Below, in pieces: positions 38,430-48,439 of a stretch of DNA of 64,000 bases; the first letter of the stretch is position 1; the number at the start of each line of letters is the position of its first letter. The DNA is taken from the NCBI GenBank assembly GCA_018065005.1, contig JAGHUD010000059.1:1-64000 (forward strand), written 5' to 3'. Source of the DNA: Candidatus Physcousia equi. GTDB lineage: Bacteria; Bacteroidota; Bacteroidia; Bacteroidales; Bacteroidaceae. Position numbers and translations under genes: made by a program. Under the pieces are notes generated by a model that did not search any database, was not told where the DNA came from, and saw only the letters and a program-made list of their open reading frames with translations.

Positions 38430-40061
<1,632 letters not shown>

Positions 40062-40191
40062 GCCACAACGAATAAATATAAATGGGTGAGTGCTCTGAAT
40101 TATTCTATTTCTAAGCACTCACTTATTATTAAAAACACTCTTTTTGGCACACTTTTTGTATCAGTAAAAGTGTAACTAATTTTTTAATGTA

Positions 40192-40752
40192 ATGAGCAAC
40201 AAAGAACAAGAAAAAACGACAGAGCAGGACGGAATCCGCGAGGAGACCGTTTCAAACGATAACACTCCAGAAACTGGAGAACACAAAGAGCTGACTATTG
40301 AAGAGCAACTTGAAGAGGCTAAGAACGAGATCGAACGACTCAAGACACAGCAGCTTTATAAGCAAGCAGAGTTTGACAACTACCGCAAAAGAGTCATCGG
40401 CGAAAAGGCAGATCTCATCCTCAACGGTGGCCAAAAGGTGCTTGAAGCCATGTTGCCCGTTGTGGACGATCTCGAACGCGCTCTTGCAAACATGGACAGT
40501 GCAGAAGACGTAGCAGCTGTCAGAGAAGGGGTTGACCTCATCAACAAAAAATTCCTTAATGTTTTGAAATCTCAAGGTGTGACCCCTATTGACACAACGA
40601 ATGCAGACTTCAACACTGATTTGCATGAAGCTATCGCACAACTGCCTGCGCCTAACGAAGAAATGAAAGGTAAGATAATGGACTGCACAGAAAAAGGTTA
40701 TATGATTAACGACAAGGTGCTGCGATATGCCAAAGTTGTTGTGTGCATCTAA
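40192..40752 (+). CDS. grpE: GrpE nucleotide-exchange factor
   Basis: Exchanges nucleotide on DnaK. 186 residues: an acidic, disordered N-terminus (about 1-50), a long helix (EEQLEEAKNEIERLKTQQLYKQAEFDNYRKRV), and a C-terminal beta-wing with MLPVVDDLERAL and VTPIDTTNADFNTDLHEA. The family end 'KGYMINDKVLRYAKVVV' is intact. It precedes dnaJ by 135 nt; dnaK is not in the window. I saw no clear HrcA CIRCE element. Confidence 0.95.
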   Translation: MSNKEQEKTTEQDGIREETVSNDNTPETGEHKELTIEEQLEEAKNEIERLKTQQLYKQAEFDNYRKRVIGEKADLILNGGQKVLEAMLPVVDDLERALANMDSAEDVAAVREGVDLINKKFLNVLKSQGVTPIDTTNADFNTDLHEAIAQLPAPNEEMKGKIMDCTEKGYMINDKVLRYAKVVVCI

Positions 40753-40887
40753 CGTTGAAACAGGATTACTGAATTTTCCTCTAACCGCAATCTTCTCACC
40801 CACTTCTCATTAAGTGTCCCCCTGGGAAAACAACTGGAAAATTGGAGACAACTGCGGCAACTGAGAGGAATCTATTTTAATAGCATT

Positions 40888-42048
40888 ATGGCAAAGAGGG
40901 ATTATTATGAAGTACTTGGCGTTGAAAAAAACGCTACAGCTCAGGAAATAAAGAAAGCTTATCGTTCCTTGGCTTTGAAATATCATCCAGACCGCAACCC
41001 TGACAACAAGGAAGCAGAGGAGAAATTCAAGGAGGCAGCTGAAGCTTATAGCGTGTTGAGCGACGACCAAAAGAGGCAACAATATGACCAATTCGGACAT
41101 GCCGGAATGGGCGGACAAGGATTCGGTGGACAAGGATTCGGTGGACAAGGATTCGGTGGCTTCGACATCAACGATATCCTGAACAGCGTTTTTGGACAGG
41201 GGTTTGATTTCGGAGGCGGTTTCGGTGGTTTCAGCGGCGGCGGAAGACCCGCACGCGAGCGAGGCCGTGACCTTAGATTAAAGGTACGCCTAACACTTGA
41301 AGAAGCTGCTAAAGGTGTTACGAAAAAGTTTAGCATCAAAAAGAACGTAACCTGTAACCATTGTCATGGAAGCGGAAGTGAAGACAGCCAAACAGAGAAG
41401 TGCCCGCAGTGTGGAGGCAGCGGCATGGTTATAAAAACGGTCAACTCGCTTTTCGGGCGTATGCAGACGCAATCACCTTGCCCGCACTGTCAAGGTCAAG
41501 GCTCTATCATCAAGAACAAGTGTAAGCATTGTCAGGGCGAGGGCGTTGTGGCTGGTCAGGAAACCATTGAGGTGAACATTCCTGCAGGAGTAGACAACGG
41601 CATGGTGGTGAATGTGAGCGGAAAAGGCAATGCAGGTCGACGAAACGGACAACCTGGCGACATACAGGTCTACATTGAAGTAGAAGACCATAAAGAGTTC
41701 ATACGTGAGGACAACAACCTTATCTACAACTTACTGCTCGATTTTCCTACAGCTGCACTCGGAGGCATGGTTGAAGTTCCTACACTTGACGGAAAAGTCA
41801 AGGTAAAGATCGAACCTGGGACCCAACCCGGAAAAGTGCTGCGCCTTCGAGGAAAAGGCATGCCTGCCGTTCAGGGATACGGGTATGGTTATGGCGACAT
41901 CATTGTGCAAGTGAGTGTCTATGTTCCCGAAAAGCTGTCGAGCGAACAGAAAGAGCTGATTGAAAAGATGCAAAAAAGCGAAGAATTTAATCCTTCTACG
42001 AGCATAAAAGAGCGCATCTTCAACCATTTCAAGCGCATTTTCTCTTAA
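40888..42048 (+). CDS. dnaJ: DnaJ co-chaperone
   Basis: Delivers clients to DnaK and stimulates its ATPase. J domain (residues 1-70) with the HPD motif in KYHPDRNPD; a Gly/Phe-rich segment containing a perfect 3x repeat of GGQGF (encoded by 15-nt repeats at 41113-41157); four CxxCxGxG zinc motifs ([32 protein letters not shown]); and the C-terminal client-binding domains. 386 residues is standard. folC starts 3 nt after the stop. Confidence 0.97.
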   Translation: MAKRDYYEVLGVEKNATAQEIKKAYRSLALKYHPDRNPDNKEAEEKFKEAAEAYSVLSDDQKRQQYDQFGHAGMGGQGFGGQGFGGQGFGGFDINDILNSVFGQGFDFGGGFGGFSGGGRPARERGRDLRLKVRLTLEEAAKGVTKKFSIKKNVTCNHCHGSGSEDSQTEKCPQCGGSGMVIKTVNSLFGRMQTQSPCPHCQGQGSIIKNKCKHCQGEGVVAGQETIEVNIPAGVDNGMVVNVSGKGNAGRRNGQPGDIQVYIEVEDHKEFIREDNNLIYNLLLDFPTAALGGMVEVPTLDGKVKVKIEPGTQPGKVLRLRGKGMPAVQGYGYGYGDIIVQVSVYVPEKLSSEQKELIEKMQKSEEFNPSTSIKERIFNHFKRIFS

Positions 42049-42050
42049 AG

Positions 42051-43310
42051 ATGAACTATCAAGAAACTATAGATTACCTCTTCAACGCAGCGCCATTGTT
42101 CCAAAACATTGGCGCTGGCGCATATAAAGAAGGTTTGGCAAACACACATGCTTTGGATAACCACTTTGGCCATCCCCATACCTCCTACCGCACCATTCAT
42201 GTAGCAGGAACAAATGGTAAAGGCTCAACGTGTCATACCCTGGCTGCTATCCTACAAAGCGCCGGATATAAGGTAGGACTATACACTTCTCCGCACCTCA
42301 TCGATTTCCGCGAAAGAATACGTGTGAATGGCGAAATGATAAGCAAGGAACGTGTTATTGAATTTGTAGAAAAGGAAAGAACGTTTTTTGAACCGCTCCA
42401 CCCCTCTTTCTTTGAATTGGCAACAGCTTTGGCTTTTTTGTATTTCCGTGAGCAAAAAGTAGATGTCGCTATCATAGAAGTTGGGCTCGGTGGAAGACTC
42501 GATTGTACGAATATCATACACCCCGATCTTTCCGTCATTACTAATATCAGTTTCGACCATACCCAGTTTTTGGGTAACACCCTACCCCTCATTGCAACTG
42601 AAAAAGCAGGCATCATAAAGAAAGGGGTACCTGTCGTGATTGGAGAGACAAACGAACATGCTGATGTAAAACAGGTTTTCATTGATAACGCGCTAAATGC
42701 CAGTGCACCTGTATTTTTTGCTGAAGAATTAGGTGAAGATCTAAAAGACTATCCCAGAGAGTTACAAGGCGACTGCCAAGAAGCCAATCAACGCACCATC
42801 CTCTGCGCAATTAGGCAACTACAAAAACGCGGTTATAAAATAGAGGAGATGGACATCAAAAGAGGTTTCATGAATGTCACACTACTGACAGGATTGATGG
42901 GACGCTGGCAAGTTATGCAACAAGAGCCATTGGTTATCTGTGATGCTGGGCACAACACTGGAGGTCTTTGCTACACAAAAGAACAATTGGCACGCATCAT
43001 GCATCTCCGCCCTCACGCAATGCTTAGAATGGTAATAGGCATGGTGGGAGACAAGGACGTTGAGGGAAGTCTCGCACTACTCCCAACAAAGGCGCTATAC
43101 TACTTCACACAGGCTTCTGTCAGTCGGGCGATGGGGGCTGATCACATCAGAGAACTGGGCAGACGTCAAGGACTTGATGGAACAGCCTATGCCACCGTTA
43201 AAGAAGCATATTGTGCAGCATTGAGAGAGGCTGCTCCCGAAGATGTTATTTTCGTAGGCGGAAGTTGTTTCGTAGTGGCAGACTTTTTAGCAGGATTAAC
43301 GAAAGTATAA
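42051..43310 (+). CDS. folC: Folylpolyglutamate/dihydrofolate synthase (FolC)
   Basis: Adds glutamates to folates, and in many bacteria also makes dihydrofolate from dihydropteroate. ATP-binding P-loop GTNGKGSTCHTLAAIL (about residues 48-60), SPHLIDFRERIRVNG, IIEVGLGGRLDCTN and ISFDHTQFLGNTL, all typical. The C-terminal Mur-ligase-like domain ends in VIFVGGSCFVVADFL. 419 residues. Tight spacing to dnaJ suggests one transcript. FolC length and motifs give no hint of which activity dominates. Confidence 0.93.
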   Translation: MNYQETIDYLFNAAPLFQNIGAGAYKEGLANTHALDNHFGHPHTSYRTIHVAGTNGKGSTCHTLAAILQSAGYKVGLYTSPHLIDFRERIRVNGEMISKERVIEFVEKERTFFEPLHPSFFELATALAFLYFREQKVDVAIIEVGLGGRLDCTNIIHPDLSVITNISFDHTQFLGNTLPLIATEKAGIIKKGVPVVIGETNEHADVKQVFIDNALNASAPVFFAEELGEDLKDYPRELQGDCQEANQRTILCAIRQLQKRGYKIEEMDIKRGFMNVTLLTGLMGRWQVMQQEPLVICDAGHNTGGLCYTKEQLARIMHLRPHAMLRMVIGMVGDKDVEGSLALLPTKALYYFTQASVSRAMGADHIRELGRRQGLDGTAYATVKEAYCAALREAAPEDVIFVGGSCFVVADFLAGLTKV

Positions 43311-43587
43311 GACATAAGAGAACTATTTTCACAAGCACGTCATCAGCGTCATTCCTACCATTTCAAACTGCGGCATTGGCACGAATTTAATCTATCGATA
43401 AAAGAGCGGTGGACGTATATCGTGCCCGGCGAATCAGTCTAAGAATGCGCAAAGCGTGCCTGAATACAAAGACATTCCCACTTTCTAGACATTTACAAAA
43501 TAATTTTGAGCACCTACTTATTACCGTCGTCACAAAATTGGGAAATAGTTTTTTTATCGCCCTTTTTGATATTTTTTCATCGAAATC

Positions 43588-43619
43588 TTTGCGGGAATAA
43601 AAGTTTTTTGCTAAGTTTG
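43588..43619 (+). promoter_or_regulatory. Promoter of galM
   Basis: TTTG (43588-43591), a 20-nt spacer and TAAGTTTG (43612-43619) are 34 nt before the galM ATG. The 342-nt gap after folC holds nothing else I recognise. Confidence 0.6.
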
Positions 43620-43652
43620 CATCACAAAACGAATCTTTAATTTCTAACATCG

Positions 43653-44729
43653 ATGGAAAAGACAAATCTTTCAGGTCTGAAGAGAGAAAATTTTCAGGCA
43701 ACGGTACAAGGAAAGCAAACTGATCTATACACGCTAACCAATGCTTCTGGAGCACAAGTACAGATTACAAACTATGGTGGTGCTATTGTTGCCATTATGG
43801 TGCCCGACAGAAATGGCAATTACGCCAACGTTATCCAGGGCTATAATGACATCCAAGCTTATCTCAATGCGCCCGAACCATTCCTTTCCACACTGATTGG
43901 TCGATTTGGCAACCGCATCTGTAAAGGAAAGTTCATACTTGAAGAGCAAGAATTCCAACTTGCCATCAACAATGGTCCCAACTCCCTTCATGGCGGACCC
44001 ACTGGTGTTCATGCTCGTGTTTGGGATGCAGAACAAATTGACGAACAAACACTACAACTTGAATACACATGCAAGGATATGGAAGAAGGTTTTCCCGGTG
44101 ACCTTGCCATTACTGTTATATATCAGTGGACAGACGACAACGAGCTTATCATTGAATATGAAGCACACACAAACAAAACAACCGTTGTCAACCTCACAAG
44201 CCATGGCTTTTTCTCGCTCGCAGGCATTGCAAGCCCAACTCCCACAATCGAAGACTTGGAGTGCGAAATAAACGCAGACTTCTACCTTCCTATCGACGAG
44301 ACAAGCATACCATATGGTTGTATTCATGCAGTAGAAGGCACTCCTTTTGATTTCCGCATGCCAAAACCCATCGGACGTGATATCGATGCAGACGACCAAC
44401 AGATTAAGCATGGTGCTGGCTACGACCATTGCTTCGTACTCAACAAAAGTGAAGTAGGAGAATTGTCATTTGCAGCCCGCATTTATGAGCCAAATAGCGG
44501 TCGCTCCATGGAATGCTACACAACAGAGCCAGGAGTACAGGTTTACACCGACAATTGGGCAACCGGTTTTGAAGGACAATGTGGAGCCACATTCCCTCGT
44601 CGTTCAGCTATCTGCTTTGAAGCGCAGCATTTCCCCGACAGTCCAAATCGCAGCCACTTCCCCAGTGTGGTTCTTCATCCTGGTGAAACTTACAGCCAAA
44701 CTACAGTTTACGCATTTGGCGTTGAATAG
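43653..44729 (+). CDS. galM: Aldose 1-epimerase (galactose mutarotase)
   Basis: Interconverts alpha and beta anomers of galactose for GalK. Motifs: GNRICKGKF, NNGPNSLHGGPTGVHARVW (His in HGG), LTSHGFFSLAG (catalytic His) and the C-terminal Glu in RSAICFEAQHFPDSPNR. 358 residues. First gene of the galM-transporter-galK cluster; the beta-galactosidase that could feed it is 12 kb away. No signal peptide, so it is cytoplasmic. Confidence 0.94.
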   Translation: MEKTNLSGLKRENFQATVQGKQTDLYTLTNASGAQVQITNYGGAIVAIMVPDRNGNYANVIQGYNDIQAYLNAPEPFLSTLIGRFGNRICKGKFILEEQEFQLAINNGPNSLHGGPTGVHARVWDAEQIDEQTLQLEYTCKDMEEGFPGDLAITVIYQWTDDNELIIEYEAHTNKTTVVNLTSHGFFSLAGIASPTPTIEDLECEINADFYLPIDETSIPYGCIHAVEGTPFDFRMPKPIGRDIDADDQQIKHGAGYDHCFVLNKSEVGELSFAARIYEPNSGRSMECYTTEPGVQVYTDNWATGFEGQCGATFPRRSAICFEAQHFPDSPNRSHFPSVVLHPGETYSQTTVYAFGVE

Positions 44730-45207
44730 CATAAATAAAGACTAAATACAGAAACTACAAGGAACCAAGGTTCATCATGCGCTTTTAATCGCACTACAAA
44801 TAGAGCCCTAACGCTACACATTTTTCATATAAGGTTAATCATACACTTGCTGACTGCACAATTTAATCTGAATAAATGACTGAATCAAAGTGTAGACTCA
44901 ATAAGAGGAGCAAAGTGTCTTAGATAGCATATGATTATGCAAAAGTTAGCACTCCGAATTTGTAGATACGTAAAACAGAACTTTTGAAAACAGGAAAGAA
45001 GCAAGTTGTAATCTGAATCGATGGATTAACTGAATCAACAGATTAACCGAATCAATAAATTAGCTAATCAACAGATTAACCGCAACAATAAATTAACTAA
45101 TCAACAGATTAACCGAATCGACAAATTAGCTAATCTACAAATTGCCTAAGGCGCTTGATAATCCAAACAACTGAGAAAAATCTAAAACTAATTAAATAAT
45201 TACTATT
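44730..45207. other. Intergenic region before the sugar transporter gene
   Basis: 478 nt without a gene. The first 285 nt show only A/T-rich sequence with no recognisable RNA structure. Positions 45015-45147 hold a tandem array (listed separately). No clear TAnnTTTG promoter was found, so the transporter may be read from galM or from an unrecognised promoter. Confidence 0.7.
45015..45147. repeat. Tandem repeat of 16-17 nt units before the transporter gene
   Basis: Eight degenerate units such as GAATCAACAGATTAACC, GAATCAATAAATTAGCT and AATCAACAGATTAACC, with steps of 17, 17, 17, 16, 17, 16, 17 nt. Units alternate in type, giving a higher-order 33-nt period. The array ends about 60 nt before the ATG. 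Confidence 0.75.
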
Positions 45208-46470
45208 ATGAGTGCAAAACAAAAACAGTGGGGCGCTATTATCGTTATGATTGCCCTGTTTGCCATGATTGCCTTCGTGACGAACCTCTGCTCACCTATG
45301 GCAACCATCATCAAAAATCAGGGAGAAATCTCAAACGTGCTGGCACAGATCGGCAACTATGGAAACTTCATTGCTTACTTAGTTATGGGTATACCCGCGG
45401 GTATGCTTATCTCTAAGTTTGGCTACAAAAAGACGGCTCTGATCGGTCTATGCGTTGGCGTATTAGGTATCGGTATTCAGTGGCTTAGCGGACAGTTGGG
45501 CGAAAATGCTAGTGTAGGTTCCATCTTCGCTGTATATCTGGCTGGTGCTTTCCTCGCAGGTCTCTGTATGTGTATTTTGAACTGCGTAGTCAATCCCATG
45601 CTCAACCTCCTTGGTGGTGGCGGTAACGGCGGCAATCAGTTGATTCAGATTGGTGGTGTATTCAATAGTGCAGCTGCCGTAGGTTGCTACATTCTTATGG
45701 GTGCGCTTATTGCCGATGCCACCAAAGCAAAGATGGCCGATGCCACTCCAGCCTTGATGATTGCCTTGACTATTTTTGTTGTTGCATTCATAGTTATCTG
45801 CTTCACAAAGATTGAAGAACCAGAACAAGCTCCAGTTCAACTCAAGATGATTCCCAAGGCCTTGAGTCACCGTCATTTTGCCTTGGGTGCTCTCGCAATC
45901 TTCCTCTATATGGGCATCGAGGTCGGTGTGCCTAACTATGTAAACCTCTACCTCATCGACTCAGGTGTACCCGCTGCTACTGCAGGTTTGCTCGTTGCCG
46001 TATATTGGGCAAGCATGATGATTGGTCGTTTTGTTGGAGCCAGCATTGGCAGCAAGGTAAGCGCTCGTGCAATGATTACAGTAGTAAGCATTGCCACTTT
46101 GATTCTCGTCGGCTTTGGCATGTTTGCTCCAGAGAACACAATGGTAAATTTCCCTGGCGTCGACTGGGGTAAGCTCGAGCTCATTTGGCAGCCCGTACCT
46201 GTTGGAATCTTTGCTATGTTGCTCGTTGGTCTCTGCACTTCTGTTATGTGGGGTGCTATCTTCAACATGGCAGTAGAAGGTCTTGGAGAGTACACAGCAA
46301 TTGCTTCAGGTATCTTTATGACAATGGTGTTCGGTTGCGCTGTAATGATGGGTATTCAGGGCTTCGTTGCCGATATGACAAACTACCTCACCAGTTTCTG
46401 GGTTGTAATGTTCTGCGCTGCCTACCTGCTCTTCTATGCTCAGATTGGAAGCCGCATCTCCAAGAAATAG
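45208..46470 (+). CDS. MFS sugar transporter (glucose/galactose/fucose permease type)
   Basis: Inner-membrane major-facilitator protein with 12 helices. N-terminal MSAKQKQWGAIIVMIALFAMIAFVTNLCSPM, FGYKKTALIGLCVG between helices 2 and 3 and a long Gly-rich helix in NLLGGGGNGGNQLIQIGGVFNSAAAVG are features of the FucP/glucose-galactose porter group. 420 residues. Its place between galM and galK makes galactose the probable substrate. Length and helices are intact. Confidence 0.85.
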   Translation: MSAKQKQWGAIIVMIALFAMIAFVTNLCSPMATIIKNQGEISNVLAQIGNYGNFIAYLVMGIPAGMLISKFGYKKTALIGLCVGVLGIGIQWLSGQLGENASVGSIFAVYLAGAFLAGLCMCILNCVVNPMLNLLGGGGNGGNQLIQIGGVFNSAAAVGCYILMGALIADATKAKMADATPALMIALTIFVVAFIVICFTKIEEPEQAPVQLKMIPKALSHRHFALGALAIFLYMGIEVGVPNYVNLYLIDSGVPAATAGLLVAVYWASMMIGRFVGASIGSKVSARAMITVVSIATLILVGFGMFAPENTMVNFPGVDWGKLELIWQPVPVGIFAMLLVGLCTSVMWGAIFNMAVEGLGEYTAIASGIFMTMVFGCAVMMGIQGFVADMTNYLTSFWVVMFCAAYLLFYAQIGSRISKK

Positions 46471-46478
46471 TTTATACT

Positions 46479-46514
46479 CGTTACCTCTCATCGCCACTGG
46501 CATGAGAGGTAACG
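46479..46514 (+). promoter_or_regulatory. Strong hairpin without a T-run between transporter and galK
   Basis: A 13-bp perfect stem (46479-46491 with 46502-46514) lies 9 nt after the transporter stop. It is followed by TCATAAATACGC, not a T-run, so it is a poor intrinsic terminator. It could stabilise the upstream mRNA, pause transcription, or reduce galK. Confidence 0.5.
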
Positions 46515-46623
46515 TCATAAATACGCAAAACAAAACATTTACAATAACCTCACCTCATATTCCATCTCCCTGATATTAAAAACAGAAGGGGCAAAATAAG
46601 GGGTCATTAAATCTAAAAATATT

Positions 46624-47784
46624 ATGAGACTAACAATTGACGACGTAAGAAGCCGCTTCATCAAGCACTTTGATGGTACAACTGGCAGTGTTTATGCCTC
46701 TCCTGGCCGCATTAACCTCATCGGTGAGCATACTGACTATAATAATGGTTTCGTATTCCCCGGAGCAGTTCAGCAAGGAATGATTGCCGAGATTAAGCCC
46801 AACGGCACTCGCAATGTAAACGCATACTCTATCGACTTGAAGGATAAAGTAACCTTCTCTCTTGACGATCCCAAGGGTCCCAGTGCAAGTTGGGCTCGCT
46901 ACATTTTCGGTGTTTGCCGTGAGATGATGGAACTGGGCATCCCCGTAGAAGGTTTCAACACCGCATTTGCCGGCGATGTACCTCTCGGTGCTGGTATGTC
47001 TTCAAGTGCCGCTCTTGAAAGTTGCTTCGCTTTTGCTATTAATGATTTGTGGGGCGACAACAAGATTGAGAAGATGGAGTTGGCACGTGTAGGTCAGCGC
47101 ACAGAGCACAAGTATATCGGTTGCAACTGTGGTATTATGGACCAGTTCGCATCTGTTCATGGCAAGGCTGGAAGCCTCATGCGTCTTGACTGCCGCAGCG
47201 GTGAATTTGCTTATTTCCCTTGGGAGCCTAAAGGCTACAAGCTTGTCCTCGTTAACAGCCAGGTAAAGCACACCTTAGCAGGCTCGCCCTACAACGATCG
47301 CCGTCTCTCTTGCGAGCGTGTAGCAGCCGTTATCGGAAAGCACCATGCAGAAGTTGAAACGCTTCGCGATGCCAACTACGATATGCTTGAGGAGGTAAAG
47401 GCAGAAGTGAGCGATGAAGACTACAAGCGTGCTAAGTATGTCATCGGTGAAGTTGACCGTGTGCTTAAAGTGTGTGATGCACTTGAGGCTGGGGATTACG
47501 AGACTGTTGGTCAGATGATGTATGCCACCCACTATGGTCTGAGCAAGGAATATGAAGTTTCTTGTGAAGAACTCGACTTCCTCAACGATGTAGCCAAGGA
47601 AGAAGGCGTTACAGGTAGCCGCATTATGGGCGGTGGATTCGGTGGTTGCACCATCAACCTTGTTGCAGACGAACTCTATGACAACTTCGTAAAAGTTGTA
47701 AAGGAGAAATTTGCTGCAAAATATGGCAAGGATCCCATCATCATTGACGTAGTAATAGGTGACGGCAGTCGCAAACTTTGCTAA
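46624..47784 (+). CDS. galK: Galactokinase
   Basis: Phosphorylates galactose to galactose 1-phosphate. GHMP-family motifs: substrate site GRINLIGEHTDYNNGFVFP near residue 30, ATP-binding DVPLGAGMSSSAALES (about residues 119-134) and C-terminal GSRIMGGGFGGCTINLV. 386 residues. Catalytic Asp in CGIMDQFASVHG is present. The cluster lacks galT and galE, which must lie elsewhere. Confidence 0.96.
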   Translation: MRLTIDDVRSRFIKHFDGTTGSVYASPGRINLIGEHTDYNNGFVFPGAVQQGMIAEIKPNGTRNVNAYSIDLKDKVTFSLDDPKGPSASWARYIFGVCREMMELGIPVEGFNTAFAGDVPLGAGMSSSAALESCFAFAINDLWGDNKIEKMELARVGQRTEHKYIGCNCGIMDQFASVHGKAGSLMRLDCRSGEFAYFPWEPKGYKLVLVNSQVKHTLAGSPYNDRRLSCERVAAVIGKHHAEVETLRDANYDMLEEVKAEVSDEDYKRAKYVIGEVDRVLKVCDALEAGDYETVGQMMYATHYGLSKEYEVSCEELDFLNDVAKEEGVTGSRIMGGGFGGCTINLVADELYDNFVKVVKEKFAAKYGKDPIIIDVVIGDGSRKLC

Positions 47785-47911
47785 TACTTTGTGCTACCAT
47801 CACTTCTTTTAATACTCACACGTTATTTATATAATTCATACATTATTTATAAGCCCCACACATCATTATAAATAAAGACTTGAATTTATAACATAATGCT
47901 CCAACGATTCA

Positions 47912-47957
47912 AACAACACTAGCTGTGGTCATCATGGCCACGCTAGTTGTTGCTTGT
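47912..47957 (+). terminator. Terminator of galK
   Basis: The two arms of a long imperfect hairpin (CAACACTAGCTGTGG and CCACGCTAGTTGTTG) enclose a short loop and are followed by CTTGTTTT. Confidence 0.65.
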
Positions 47958-48255
47958 TTTAAACCAGAGCGCCTTATAAGCTCAAAAGAGTCATAGTAAA
48001 GAGCAAGTCGTCCCCATTGGCTACATGAACACAGTAGTTACAAAGAAGAGCGACACATCAAGCAATGTTGTATAAGAAGCACCAAACTGCCATCACATTG
48101 CCCCCAAAAGAGAAAGATACTACCCACGTGCTTGGAGTGCAATTACCACCCCCATACATATTGCCTCACAAGCCACAGAAGGTAACAACATATATACAGA
48201 ATTCAGTTTCTTGAGCCATCGCATCAAGATGACTATTCCAAATACGGAAAGCAGA

Positions 48256-48355
48256 ATAAAGATTGTATAATTACTGAATAGTGATTGTAAAATGTAAAAT
48301 TACTGAATATAGGTTATCAAATCATATAATAATAGAATATAGAATACAATATCAA
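48256..48355. repeat. A/T-rich degenerate repeats before transketolase
   Basis: Related stretches contain ATTGTATAATTACTGAATAG, TAAAATTACTGAATATAG and AATCATATAATAATAG. Spacing is irregular (about 22-30 nt), so this is a weaker array than the others in the window. Confidence 0.4.
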
Positions 48356-48439
48356 ATACAACACATAGACTGACATTACAGGCAGTTCGAAACAGTTGTA
48401 AGATACAAGCAGAAAAAAACTTCGCGAAACAATATAACA

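Larger units (their letters stand above)
47785..48439. other. 655-nt intergenic region between galK and transketolase
   Basis: Holds the galK terminator (47912-47957) and, nearer transketolase, A/T-rich degenerate repeat-like sequence (about 48256-48355). The middle part, 47960-48240, shows neither ORF nor obvious structure. Confidence 0.7.

Noticed and set aside
40082..40191. CIRCE-type heat-shock operator before grpE
   Set aside because: I found no 9-bp inverted repeat with a 9-nt spacer in the upstream region.
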